64,000 bases of DNA from an uncultured Coriobacteriaceae bacterium (GTDB lineage: Bacteria > Actinomycetota > Coriobacteriia > Coriobacteriales > Atopobiaceae): positions 1 through 64,000 of the forward strand of contig CADBYM010000004.1 in assembly GCA_902798915.1 (NCBI GenBank), read 5' to 3'. Positions 18,020-28,512 of the stretch are shown here, piece by piece. The notes under the pieces were generated by a model that worked only from the letters and a program-made list of their open reading frames with translations, did no database searches and was not told the DNA's origin. The position numbers were made by a program, and so were the translations under genes. Each line of letters opens with the position of its first letter. Position 1 is the first letter of the stretch.

Positions 18020-19519
18020 TCACAATGAAGCCCTTGTCCTAAAGGCACACGCCTCGATCACGTGCTCCCGCCTCACCTGCTCGTCCTCGGCAAGGTCCGC
18101 GATGGTCCGGGCAACGCGTGCAATACGCACGATGTTGCGCCCACCGAGTCCCAACCGCTTTGCCACGCCCTCAAGCGCCGCCTGCGCGGCGCCATCGAGC
18201 GACTGCGCCGCAACACCTCCCTGTCGCACCCGCTCCACCCGCTCTTCGCCATGCGTTCTCCAAGCAGCAAACTCCCGCGCGCGGGTGACGTCTTCTGCCA
18301 TCTGCTTCGACGTGGTACCGCCATCGCCCTGAATGATGCGCGCGGGAGCGGGACGGGCCACGTCGACGAGCACGTCGATTCGGTCCATGAGCGGTCCTCC
18401 GATTCGAGACTGATACGCCTGGACACGCGCGGGCGTACACGTGCAAAGGTGATCGCGGTCACCGAGGTACCCACACGGACAAGGGTTGGCGGCAGCCACC
18501 AGCATGAACTTGCAGGGGAACTGATAGGCCCCCTCCACGCGCACAATCCTCACGGTGCCGTCCTCGATGGGCTGTCGCAGCGATTGGAGTACCTGTGGCC
18601 CAAACTCGGGAAGCTCATCGAGAAACAACACCCCCGTGTGGGCCAGCGACACCTCGCCTGGCATCACGGGCCGCCCACCGCCCACCATCCCGCCCGAGGA
18701 GATGGCATGGTGCGGAGCGCGGAAGGGGCGCTCGCCCGCCTGCAGCGACTCGAGGCTCTGACCGGCCACGGAGTGGATGAGCATTGCCTCAGAGCGCTCC
18801 TGATCGCTCAGCTTGGAGAGGATCGTCGGCATGCGCTTGGCCATCATGGACTTCCCGGCACCAGGTGGACCGACCATCATCAGGCCATGGTTGCCCGCAG
18901 CGGCAATCACGAAGGCGCGCTTTGCCATCTCCTGGTCAACCACGTCTGCAAAGTCCAACGGTTCCGCGTCGGCCTCGCGAGTCCGACTACCAACCCCAAG
19001 GCATCTCAGTGCCGGAAGCTCGCGCACTCCCTTCCGCAGATCCGTGATGTCGTCACAGACGCGCGCATCCGACTTTGACGCAAACTTGGCGTTTGCGGTA
19101 ACCAACGTGAGGTTCTCTTCTTTGGCAAGCATGTCGAACGCGACGAGTCCGCGCACCTCGCTCACGCATCCTCCGAGCCCCAACTCCCCCACAAAGAGGC
19201 ACTCGTCCAGCCCATCCGTGGGTATTTGCCCCGTACAGGCAAGGATGGCAGTAGCTATGGCGAGGTCGAATCCCGTTCCCGTCTTGCGAATCTCACTCGG
19301 CGCCAAGTTCACCGTAAAGTGAACCCTCGGAAGATCGAAGCCACGATTCTTGAGCGCGCCTCGGACGCGATACCGGGCCTCGTGAACCGAGGTGTCGGCC
19401 ATTCCCACTATCGTGATTCCCGGGATCGTCTGCGACACACTGACTTCCACCGTCACCGGCAATGCCTCCACACCCCGCAGTACCGCAGCGTGAGTCGCAA
19501 AAGAGCTCAGCGTCCCCAT
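18020..19519 (-). CDS. comM: YifB/ComM family Mg-chelatase-like AAA ATPase
   Basis: ComM-type helicase that helps integrate transforming DNA by branch migration. The 499-residue protein has an N-terminal domain ending in VNLAPSEIRKTGTGFDL, Walker A GPPGAGKSMMAKR, Walker B LFLDELPEF and a zinc-like cluster CPCGYLGDRDHLCTC. The C-terminal domain is the Mg-chelatase type. The ATG at 19519 lies 1 base after the yraN stop, which gives the usual family length. The frame stays open upstream, but that part overlaps yraN and lacks family similarity. Confidence 0.94.
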   Translation of the reverse strand: MGTLSSFATHAAVLRGVEALPVTVEVSVSQTIPGITIVGMADTSVHEARYRVRGALKNRGFDLPRVHFTVNLAPSEIRKTGTGFDLAIATAILACTGQIPTDGLDECLFVGELGLGGCVSEVRGLVAFDMLAKEENLTLVTANAKFASKSDARVCDDITDLRKGVRELPALRCLGVGSRTREADAEPLDFADVVDQEMAKRAFVIAAAGNHGLMMVGPPGAGKSMMAKRMPTILSKLSDQERSEAMLIHSVAGQSLESLQAGERPFRAPHHAISSGGMVGGGRPVMPGEVSLAHTGVLFLDELPEFGPQVLQSLRQPIEDGTVRIVRVEGAYQFPCKFMLVAAANPCPCGYLGDRDHLCTCTPARVQAYQSRIGGPLMDRIDVLVDVARPAPARIIQGDGGTTSKQMAEDVTRAREFAAWRTHGEERVERVRQGGVAAQSLDGAAQAALEGVAKRLGLGGRNIVRIARVARTIADLAEDEQVRREHVIEACAFRTRASL

Positions 19520-19520
19520 G

Positions 19521-20015
19521 CTAGTAGTCCCATTCGAAGGCACCCGCCAGGTAGCGGATGCGGGCAGTATCCTTGTTGAGCAGCTTAACTGCCGCGACAT
19601 CAAAGCGCACCGAGTCGTATTGCGGCGTCTTGGCGAGGTAGATAAGCGCGAGCTTCTGGTACTTTGCACGCTTCCGACTGCCCACCGCAAGCTCTGGTGT
19701 GACTTCCTCATTACGCCCTGTCATGATCCGCGTCTTTACCTCAAGCAAGATGATGGTGTCATCATCTCGGGCAATGATGTCGACTTCCCCAAACGAGCAC
19801 CGCCAGTTGCGCTCCAGGATCTCGATTCCCATGCGTTCGAGGAAGAGCGCGGCAACCTCCTCTCCCTTTTCGCCAATCTGACGACTGTTGCACTTCTTCT
19901 CCGGATTCATGAGGTCTATGCCAATGTCCTCTCCAACGACCTCCATGTCCCTCACCCAGCTATGGCTGGTGGGAAGAATCTCGGCCAGCGTCCCTACGAT
20001 GTGTGACTCAACCAT
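19521..20015 (-). CDS. YraN family (UPF0102) predicted endonuclease-like protein
   Basis: Member of a widespread nuclease-fold family of uncertain function, often next to rnhB and comM/dprA, as here. The conserved core starts near residue 47 (GEKGEEVAALFL), with NWRCSFGEVDIIARD and EVKTR bearing the PD-(D/E)xK-type residues. The 164-residue protein has about 45 extra residues at its N terminus compared with the usual 115-130. The longer start is kept because AGGAGG lies 5 bases before it. That RBS is inside a hairpin (20020-20039), so translation of the whole comM/dprA run may be controlled here. Confidence 0.85.
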   Translation of the reverse strand: MVESHIVGTLAEILPTSHSWVRDMEVVGEDIGIDLMNPEKKCNSRQIGEKGEEVAALFLERMGIEILERNWRCSFGEVDIIARDDDTIILLEVKTRIMTGRNEEVTPELAVGSRKRAKYQKLALIYLAKTPQYDSVRFDVAAVKLLNKDTARIRYLAGAFEWDY

Positions 20016-20019
20016 CCAT

Positions 20020-20039
20020 GCCTCCTTTGCTCGGGAGGC
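20020..20039 (-). promoter_or_regulatory. Hairpin over the yraN ribosome-binding site
   Basis: In the mRNA, GCCTCC pairs perfectly with GGAGGC across an 8-base loop. The second arm is the Shine-Dalgarno sequence of yraN, so folding would hide it. Confidence 0.4.
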
Positions 20040-20190
20040 AAAGAATCGCAGACACCGCTTACACGAATTTCCCCGCTAGCACGCACTTTTTTCCCCGTTC
20101 TGATTCGGGGGCGGTAGTGCGCCGGAGGTTTCGGGCGCTCAACATGCCTATATGTTTTCTATTGTGATGTGTTACGCAGGTTGCATCGTC

Positions 20191-20976
20191 TCAGAAGAGA
20201 CGAGGCGTCTCCAAGAAGTTTCCACAAAACGAGACGCGATGTATGGGAGTGAGGCCATAGGTGCGTATGGCCTCAATATGCTCTGGCGACGCATATCCCT
20301 TGCAGGCCGAGAGATGGTATTGGGGATATACCCTCTCGTACCCCACCATGAGCGCATCTCGCGTCACCTTCGCGACGATGGACGCAGCAGCGATGCAGGC
20401 AACCTTCGCGTCACCCTTAACGACACACCGCTCACGCTCATGCACGTGCACGGGATTGCCATCGATGAGCACGCAATCCGGCTCGACGCCACAGGCCTCG
20501 ATGGCCCGTGCCATCGCCTTGCGCAGGCACGCCGCCATGCCCTTCTCGTCAATCTCGTGAGGCGGGACATGCGCCACGCCATACGCCACGGCATGCTGCT
20601 CGATGCCCTTGGCCAAGTACTCGCGTCGCTCCGGCGAGAGTCGCTTCGAGTCATCCAGGCCCCAGATGATGGGGTCTACCGGCAACGCGACGGCACCTAC
20701 GGTGAGTGGTCCCGCAACGGCACCGCGACCGACCTCATCGACTCCGACGACGATGCCATCTCCACCAAGCTGACGCTCGTACGCGTACATGCCCCTTACG
20801 CGCTCACGTTCCGCCTCTTCACGCTGCACGCGCCGATGCGCCACTTCGAGCGCATGACGCACCTGTTTGCGCGGGTCGTCTGCATACCGCGACTCCAGCT
20901 CAACAAGCTCATCAGCAGTTGCCCCCGCTATGAGACCCGCTATCTCTTTGGCACGACGAAGCCCCGCGTCAGACAT
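20191..20976 (-). CDS. rnhB: Ribonuclease HII
   Basis: Removes ribonucleotides and RNA primers from DNA-RNA hybrids. The 261-residue form (ATG at 20976, GGGGAG upstream) has an N-terminal extension of about 70 residues, as in the Bacillus enzyme. The catalytic core has DEVGRGAVAGP (acidic pair), DDSKRLS, VLIDGNP, KGD and AAASIVAKVTRD. It lies just downstream of the rplS terminator, so it may be expressed by read-through or from a weak promoter within that region. Confidence 0.95.
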   Translation of the reverse strand: MSDAGLRRAKEIAGLIAGATADELVELESRYADDPRKQVRHALEVAHRRVQREEAERERVRGMYAYERQLGGDGIVVGVDEVGRGAVAGPLTVGAVALPVDPIIWGLDDSKRLSPERREYLAKGIEQHAVAYGVAHVPPHEIDEKGMAACLRKAMARAIEACGVEPDCVLIDGNPVHVHERERCVVKGDAKVACIAAASIVAKVTRDALMVGYERVYPQYHLSACKGYASPEHIEAIRTYGLTPIHRVSFCGNFLETPRLF

Positions 20977-20996
20977 TGCCAATCGCTCCCCGCAAC

Positions 20997-21028
20997 AAAA
21001 AAAGGGCCACCTCACACGAGATGGCCCG
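20997..21028 (-). terminator. Terminator of rplS
   Basis: A 10-bp stem (GGGCCATCTC type, one G-U pair) with a 4-base loop is followed by a run of at least seven T on the minus strand, 13 bases after the rplS stop. Confidence 0.85.
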
Positions 21029-21041
21029 AGACGGCATAAAC

Positions 21042-21392
21042 CTAGATGCGCTTCTCGCGAATGCGAGCGGCCTTGCCGACACGATCGCGCAGGTAGTACA
21101 GCTTCGCACGACGAATCTGGCCGTGACGCACGACCTCAAGCCGAGCAATCTTCGGGCTGTGCACGGGGAAGGTACGCTCGACACCCACGCCAAAGCTCAC
21201 CTTGCGCACGGTAAACGTCTCGCGCGCACCCTCACCGCTCATGCGAATGACATCGCCCTGGAACACCTGCTCGCGTTCGCGCTCGCCCTCGCGAATGCGA
21301 TAGTGAACGCGCACGTTGTCGCCCACGATTACCTTGGGAAGGTCCTCGCGAATCTGCGCCGCCTCGATGGCGCCAATGTAATCAACTGCCAT
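21042..21392 (-). CDS. rplS: Large ribosomal subunit protein bL19
   Basis: 50S protein at the subunit interface. The 116-residue form starting at 21392 ([13 protein letters not shown]) fits the family. It contains the conserved [17 protein letters not shown] and [12 protein letters not shown] segments. An in-frame ATG 12 bases upstream is possible, but the family start and the purine stretch GGGAAAG favour the shorter form. In many bacteria rplS sits behind trmD; here it is separate and has its own terminator, about 9 kb from the rpsP-trmD run. Confidence 0.95.
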   Translation of the reverse strand: MAVDYIGAIEAAQIREDLPKVIVGDNVRVHYRIREGEREREQVFQGDVIRMSGEGARETFTVRKVSFGVGVERTFPVHSPKIARLEVVRHGQIRRAKLYYLRDRVGKAARIREKRI

Positions 21393-21561
21393 GTTCTTTC
21401 CCATCTCTAGAGGTGCCGTCTCGTCTTGAACGACACATAGCTTCACACACGAAGTGGTATCTTACCGAAGATTCCGACCAAACGCAAGCCTTCCATGCCT
21501 ACGCCATACATGCACATCCCAAGAATCAGCCCGGAATTGGCCCGGGCATCAAGCTCAAGGC

Positions 21562-22536
21562 TCATACGCAAAACCCCACAACCACCGACGCGGGAACCTC
21601 AGGAGACCCCAGGGATTGCGGGAAGCCCGAATCCGTGACCTGATAAAAGAACCCATTGGACCCCGTGTTGCCATAGGAGCTGAAGTCAAACGGATAGGGC
21701 GTGCGATACCACCAAGGAGACGTTCCCGTCGATTCGGCCAACGACAAGAACCCGTTGGGATCACTCTCCCCCGTTACCCCCTCCCTGACAAAGGCTTCGT
21801 ACTGAGCGCCCTCGGCGTTCAGCAGCCCGTCCACGTCCTCCCATCCGCGTCGTCCGCGAAACTCCTCGCTATCCCACGTGACGTCACCACACACCTCATG
21901 CACGGAAGGAACCCACAGCTCGTCAGCCGTGGGCCTCACGCTCTCGAACGAATCAGTGAGACCAACGTTGTTGGTCAGTTTGTTGACCGCAACGATTGCC
22001 GATCGAAGGTCTTTGTCGAGGCGCTTCTTCTGCGCACCATTTAGTTCCGCACGCAGACGCGATGCCTCCCATCCCCCTTCAATCTTCGCCTCATCGTTCA
22101 TGGGGAGGATGTCGATGGCCCCTACGGTCATGAAGGTTATGCCGGCCTTTCCGGATCCGTCTGCCTTGTCATCGTGACAGATACCCGCGATTCGGACATC
22201 GAGCGCACGCACGTCATCGAGCACGATCTGCTTTGTCTGGCGCGTAAGCGTGCCGTCGTCTTCGACAAGTCCAAACTCCTGCGCCACCGCGCGTTGCTTT
22301 TGCTCGTCTCCCGCATTTGCGATGCGTGCGGATATTTGGCTCAGTTCATCCCAGCTGTATTCTTCGAGCGCCTTCTTCGCAAGGGACTTTGCCTTGGGTT
22401 TAGCCTTAGGCTTCGCACCCTTCTCGGGCTCCTTCTGGGTTGCTGACTCTTCCCCCAAGAACGGAAGCGTCGGCATGGTGCATCCCATGAGTCCACACGA
22501 CACAACAAGCGCCAATGCCAACCATAACCTACGCAT
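21562..22536 (-). CDS. Predicted surface lipoprotein, possibly DUF6273-containing
   Basis: Lipoprotein of unknown function, 324 residues. A lipobox (LMGC, Cys19) ends the signal peptide, so the protein is probably anchored to the outer face of the membrane. A Lys/Pro/Ala-rich linker (36-56) and a helical region come next. The C-terminal half has WWYRTPYPFDFSS and ends with PASVVVGFCV. This resembles the DUF6273 pattern (WWLRSP, then a GVRPAF-like end), but I hold that only tentatively. It is monocistronic, between rplS and ppdK, with inverted repeats on its upstream side. Confidence 0.75.
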   Translation of the reverse strand: MRRLWLALALVVSCGLMGCTMPTLPFLGEESATQKEPEKGAKPKAKPKAKSLAKKALEEYSWDELSQISARIANAGDEQKQRAVAQEFGLVEDDGTLTRQTKQIVLDDVRALDVRIAGICHDDKADGSGKAGITFMTVGAIDILPMNDEAKIEGGWEASRLRAELNGAQKKRLDKDLRSAIVAVNKLTNNVGLTDSFESVRPTADELWVPSVHEVCGDVTWDSEEFRGRRGWEDVDGLLNAEGAQYEAFVREGVTGESDPNGFLSLAESTGTSPWWYRTPYPFDFSSYGNTGSNGFFYQVTDSGFPQSLGSPEVPASVVVGFCV

Positions 22537-22568
22537 GGCCAGTCCTCCTCACGATCGTCGCCCAATCA

Positions 22569-22621
22569 ATTGGGGCCATCCCCCTCCTCGATTCTGGTCC
22601 ACGGAGGGGGACAGCCCCAAT
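22569..22621. repeat. Imperfect 19-bp inverted repeat (REP-like)
   Basis: Arms at 22569-22587 and 22603-22621 match at 17 of 19 positions around a 15-base loop; the mismatches are two adjacent bases. The outer arm reads ATTGGGGC and the inner part is CCCCCTCC. It lies between the ppdK terminator and the lipoprotein start. GC-rich palindromes like this are often dispersed repeats, but copy number cannot be seen here. Confidence 0.55.
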
Positions 22622-22633
22622 GGACCCTAACAC

Positions 22634-22664
22634 AAAAGGGGGCAGGCCCTCAGACCTGCCCCCC
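22634..22664 (-). terminator. Terminator of ppdK
   Basis: A 9-bp perfect stem (GGGGGCAGG type) with an 8-base loop, followed by TTTTGTGTT on the minus strand, 28 bases after the ppdK stop. Confidence 0.8.
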
Positions 22665-22692
22665 AAACTAACACAAGCGTAACCCTTCGGCA

Positions 22693-25518
<2,826 letters not shown>

Positions 25519-25544
25519 GTAGAACTCCTCTTGTTGCGTTCCTT

Positions 25545-25558
25545 GGCGCATATGCGCC
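25545..25558. promoter_or_regulatory. Perfect 14-bp palindrome upstream of ppdK
   Basis: GGCGCATATGCGCC lies in the ppdK leader, 26 bases before the start codon. It could be an operator or a small RNA hairpin. No regulator is identified. Confidence 0.3.
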
Positions 25559-25673
25559 CCAAAAACTCACACAACACTAGCAGAATGCACCCGATAATTG
25601 GCTTTGAAATAGCGCTTACCATGATTTGCGCAAACAGATTGCGGCTACACACCTTACGACTTCCGCGGCAACA

Positions 25674-25714
25674 GAAAAACGCTGCCGCAAAGCGACTTGC
25701 TTCGCGGCAGCGTT
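25674..25714 (-). terminator. Terminator of the PPDK-regulator-like gene
   Basis: An 11-bp perfect stem (AACGCTGCCGC type) with a 15-base loop is followed by TTTCTGTT on the minus strand, 22 bases after the stop codon. It separates the regulator-like gene from ppdK. Confidence 0.85.
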
Positions 25715-25735
25715 GCGTGCGTATGAGCTACAGAA

Positions 25736-26134
25736 CTACTGATTCGCAAGACGATCGCGCAGCGCGCCCACCTTGTTGGAAGGCTCCGCGCCAGTGAGCC
25801 CTGCGAGCACCGTCACGGCAGGTCCGAGCAGGTCGATGGAAGGGATGCCACGCTTGATGAGCGCGTGACGCACATCACGACGGAGACGCTCGTCGGTGAA
25901 GGTATGGAAGACGGCCATCGGACGGCCTTCCTCCTGAGCGTCGATGAAGGTGTTGACGTCCTGTACGTTCCTGGCATCCGGGAGCCGAGCGATATCCATC
26001 GCGTCGACCTCGAACTGCGCTGCAGCCGCAACGACCACGCTATAGGCGGTGTCGCCACGTGCGTCGGAGATCACGAGCACGATGGGCTTGACGTCCTCGA
26101 CGACCTCGTCTGTACTCAAATCGAGTGTGGCCAT
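25736..26134 (-). CDS. PPDK regulatory protein homologue, N-terminal half only
   Basis: The 132-residue protein matches only the N-terminal part of the DUF299/PPDK regulatory protein family, which is normally 270-300 residues. Its match to the family pattern is clear: VLVISDARGDTAYSVV, then VFHTFTD and IPSIDLLGP. The family's second half, with the YF..EAIEFA..HDDG segment and the GVSRTSKTP P-loop that phosphorylates and dephosphorylates PPDK, is absent. The ending looks clean: the stop is followed in 22 bases by a strong terminator, and no remnant is seen downstream. GAGGAG precedes the ATG at 26134. Its position before ppdK suggests a link to PPDK, perhaps sensing or binding rather than catalysis; this is inference. 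Confidence 0.8.
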   Translation of the reverse strand: MATLDLSTDEVVEDVKPIVLVISDARGDTAYSVVVAAAAQFEVDAMDIARLPDARNVQDVNTFIDAQEEGRPMAVFHTFTDERLRRDVRHALIKRGIPSIDLLGPAVTVLAGLTGAEPSNKVGALRDRLANQ

Positions 26135-26193
26135 TGTTTCTCCTCTCGTTTGCGTGCGACCCCTATGATCGCCGCCCCAGATAGCCTCAGATA

Positions 26194-26222
26194 ACACTAG
26201 ACACAGTTTGCACCTAACTCAA
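26194..26222 (-). promoter_or_regulatory. Possible promoter of the PPDK-regulator-like gene
   Basis: Minus-strand -35 TTGAGT (26217-26222), a 17-base spacer and -10 TAGTGT (26194-26199). The start would be about 50 bases before the start codon. Confidence 0.4.
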
Positions 26223-26274
26223 GGACACGTCACCTCTCAAGCGGCTGATTGGCGCATTACGTTCGGCGAGAGCG

Positions 26275-26403
26275 TTATTTCGACGCTTTCTCCACAATCG
26301 AGACTGAACACCATTCCTCGTTTGTGATTTGATTGCCTACGTCATGCGCTCCGAACTCACGAGCGATCAGCTGCGCTAACTCCACGAGTGGCGAAGGACG
26401 CAA
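26275..26403 (-). CDS. Candidate small protein downstream of glyS
   Basis: A 42-codon open frame starts with TTG 12 bases after the glyS stop, in the same frame, and ends with TAA. It contains LVELAQLIAREFGAHDVG and ends SIVEKASK, with codon choice like nearby genes. I do not recognise it, and no good RBS is visible. It may be a genuine small protein, a remnant, or chance. It is the only coding-like content in the 281-base gap between glyS and the PPDK-regulator-like gene. Confidence 0.3.
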   Translation of the reverse strand: MRPSPLVELAQLIAREFGAHDVGNQITNEEWCSVSIVEKASK

Positions 26404-26415
26404 GAGATGGTGACC

Positions 26416-28512
26416 CTACTTCTTCTTTGCCATCGCCCCGATGTTGGCCACGCCCGAGAACGCACTCTCGAAGCGATTGAGCAAGCGCAGGCGATTCTCT
26501 CGCACGGCCTTATCCTCGTCCATCACCAGCACGTCCACAAAGAAGCGGTCGATAGGCTCGCGCAGGCGTGCAAGCGCCGCCAGGGCATCGTCAAGCTCTC
26601 CCGCAGCGATTGCCTCCTGAACTGCCGCCGATCCCTTGTTGACGGCATCAAGAAGGGCGTGCTCCGCATCGCCGAGCATCGTCTCGTCCACATTGATGCC
26701 AAGGGAAGCATCGGCGAGGTGACTCGCACGCGCATAGGCAGTCGCAAGGTCGTCGAAGACCTCACGTTGGCTGCGCCGAGCACGTTCCAACGCCACGACA
26801 CGATTGAGGAACGCGGCGGGGTCGCAGATGCCAGTGTCCGCCACGGCCTTGATGGTGTCGGCGTCGGCACCCTCCTCGCGCGCGATTGCGCCTAGGCGAC
26901 CGATGAAGTACGCGGCGACCTTCTGTGCCACCTGCTCGCGGTCGAACTCCAGACCTTGCGTCGCGTAGGCATCCAACGCCTCCGCAATGAGGGCAGGCAA
27001 CGAAGTCGCGGGAATCGTGCGTAGCATGTTGATGACGCCAATGGCGCTCCGACGCACCGCAAAGGGGTCTGCCGATCCGGTGGGAGGCTCGTCGATGGCA
27101 AACATGCCGCAGATGGTGTCGAGCTTGTCGGCCACTGCGACCGCCTTGCCCACCGTGGTAGCAGGCAGGGCATCGCCTGCGAAGCGCGGGCGGTAGTGAT
27201 CGGAAATCGCCTGCGCCACGCGATCGTTCTCGCCCTGTGCCTTCGCGTAGTAGCCACCCATCACGCCTTGCTGACTAGTGAACTCGACCACAGCCTGGCT
27301 CACGAGGTCGGCCTTGGCAAGGTGCGCCGCACGGGCGGCGTCGACAACTACGTCCTCGCCCTCGCCAGACTGCTCCGCGACGAGCGTGGCGATGAGCTCC
27401 ATGCGCTCCGACTTCTGCAGCACCGTGCCCAGATTCTTCTGGAAGACGACGTTGCCGAGGCGCTCCCTGAACGCATCGAGGCCCACCTTGAGGTCCTCGT
27501 CATAGAAGAACTTCGCATCGTCGAGGCGTGGGCGCACCACACGCTCGTTGCCTGCGCGAACGGTGTCGTTGACCCGCGGGTCGGCATTGCTCACGATCAC
27601 GAACTCGCGCGTGAGCGTGCCGTCTGGCGCATAGATCGGGAAGTAGCGCTGGTGCGTGAGCATGGCCTCCACGATGATCTCCTGCGGAACGGAGAGGAAC
27701 TCCTCGTCGAACTCTCCCACCACGATCGTCGGCCACTCGCAGAGGTTGACGACCTCGTCGAAGACGGCCTTCGGCGCGTCTACACGGGCTCCGTCGCGCT
27801 CCTCCTCCAGCCGTGCAATGCCCTCGCGGATGACCTGTGCCCGGTCCTGCTCGCCAAGCACGTAGGCATCGCGCAATGTCTGCACGTAGGATGCGGGGTC
27901 TGCCACGACGTGCTCACCGGCACCCAACACGCGATGGCCGCGGGTCGTGTTCGAGCTGCTCACATCTGCATACGAGACGGGAATGACCTCAGATCCCAAC
28001 AAGGCGCAGATCCAACGTATGGGTCGTACGAAAGTCTGATGCTCGCTCCCCCAACGCTGGCTGCGATAGTTGGGCCACTGAATCGAACCGATGGTGCGCT
28101 CGCACAGCGACGAAAGGAGCTCGAGGGCCGGCACCGAGGCGACGAAGCGCTCGGCAAACACGTATTCGTTGCCATCGGCCTCGACACGCCGCACGAGCGC
28201 CTCGGGCGTCGTACCCATCTTGCGCGCGAATCCCTGGGCGGCGCGCGTGGGATTGCCGTCGGCGTCGAAGGCGATCTGTGCCTTCGGGCCGCGCGAGGTC
28301 TCGCGAATCTCCTCTGTTGCGATGGCGCAGTCTCGCACCATGACCGTCAGACGGCGCGGCGTGGAGAGCGTCGTCACCTCACCATGGGCGAGACCCGCCT
28401 CGTCGAGCCCCTTGGCAACGAGCTTCTGGAGCTGTTGCTGGGCGTTCATGAGAGGCCGGGACGGCATCTCCTCGGTACCGATCTCGAGCAAAAAGTCACG
28501 GGTGTCGGCCAT
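26416..28512 (-). CDS. glyS: Glycyl-tRNA synthetase beta subunit
   Basis: Partner of GlyQ in the alpha2beta2-type glycyl-tRNA synthetase; the beta chain binds tRNA-Gly. The 698-residue protein has the N-terminal LLEIGTEEMPSRP motif, then LPKLITIPKSMRW-like positions replaced by the IQWPNYRSQRWG segment, and FVRPIRWICALLG. The C-terminal DALR-like anticodon domain is at about 590-690. It starts directly after the glyQ stop with GGGGGAGG in the end of glyQ, so it is coupled to glyQ. The two are probably made in equal amounts. Confidence 0.97.
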   Translation of the reverse strand: MADTRDFLLEIGTEEMPSRPLMNAQQQLQKLVAKGLDEAGLAHGEVTTLSTPRRLTVMVRDCAIATEEIRETSRGPKAQIAFDADGNPTRAAQGFARKMGTTPEALVRRVEADGNEYVFAERFVASVPALELLSSLCERTIGSIQWPNYRSQRWGSEHQTFVRPIRWICALLGSEVIPVSYADVSSSNTTRGHRVLGAGEHVVADPASYVQTLRDAYVLGEQDRAQVIREGIARLEEERDGARVDAPKAVFDEVVNLCEWPTIVVGEFDEEFLSVPQEIIVEAMLTHQRYFPIYAPDGTLTREFVIVSNADPRVNDTVRAGNERVVRPRLDDAKFFYDEDLKVGLDAFRERLGNVVFQKNLGTVLQKSERMELIATLVAEQSGEGEDVVVDAARAAHLAKADLVSQAVVEFTSQQGVMGGYYAKAQGENDRVAQAISDHYRPRFAGDALPATTVGKAVAVADKLDTICGMFAIDEPPTGSADPFAVRRSAIGVINMLRTIPATSLPALIAEALDAYATQGLEFDREQVAQKVAAYFIGRLGAIAREEGADADTIKAVADTGICDPAAFLNRVVALERARRSQREVFDDLATAYARASHLADASLGINVDETMLGDAEHALLDAVNKGSAAVQEAIAAGELDDALAALARLREPIDRFFVDVLVMDEDKAVRENRLRLLNRFESAFSGVANIGAMAKKK

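Noticed and set aside
20085..20115. Terminator between yraN and rnhB
   Set aside because: CCCC and GGGG can pair here, but the T run precedes the stem on the plus strand and is an A run after it on the minus strand, so it does not fit a terminator in either direction.
25674..25735. Frameshift that splits the PPDK regulator
   Set aside because: The sequence after the stop has no similarity to the missing half in any frame and forms a terminator within 22 bases.
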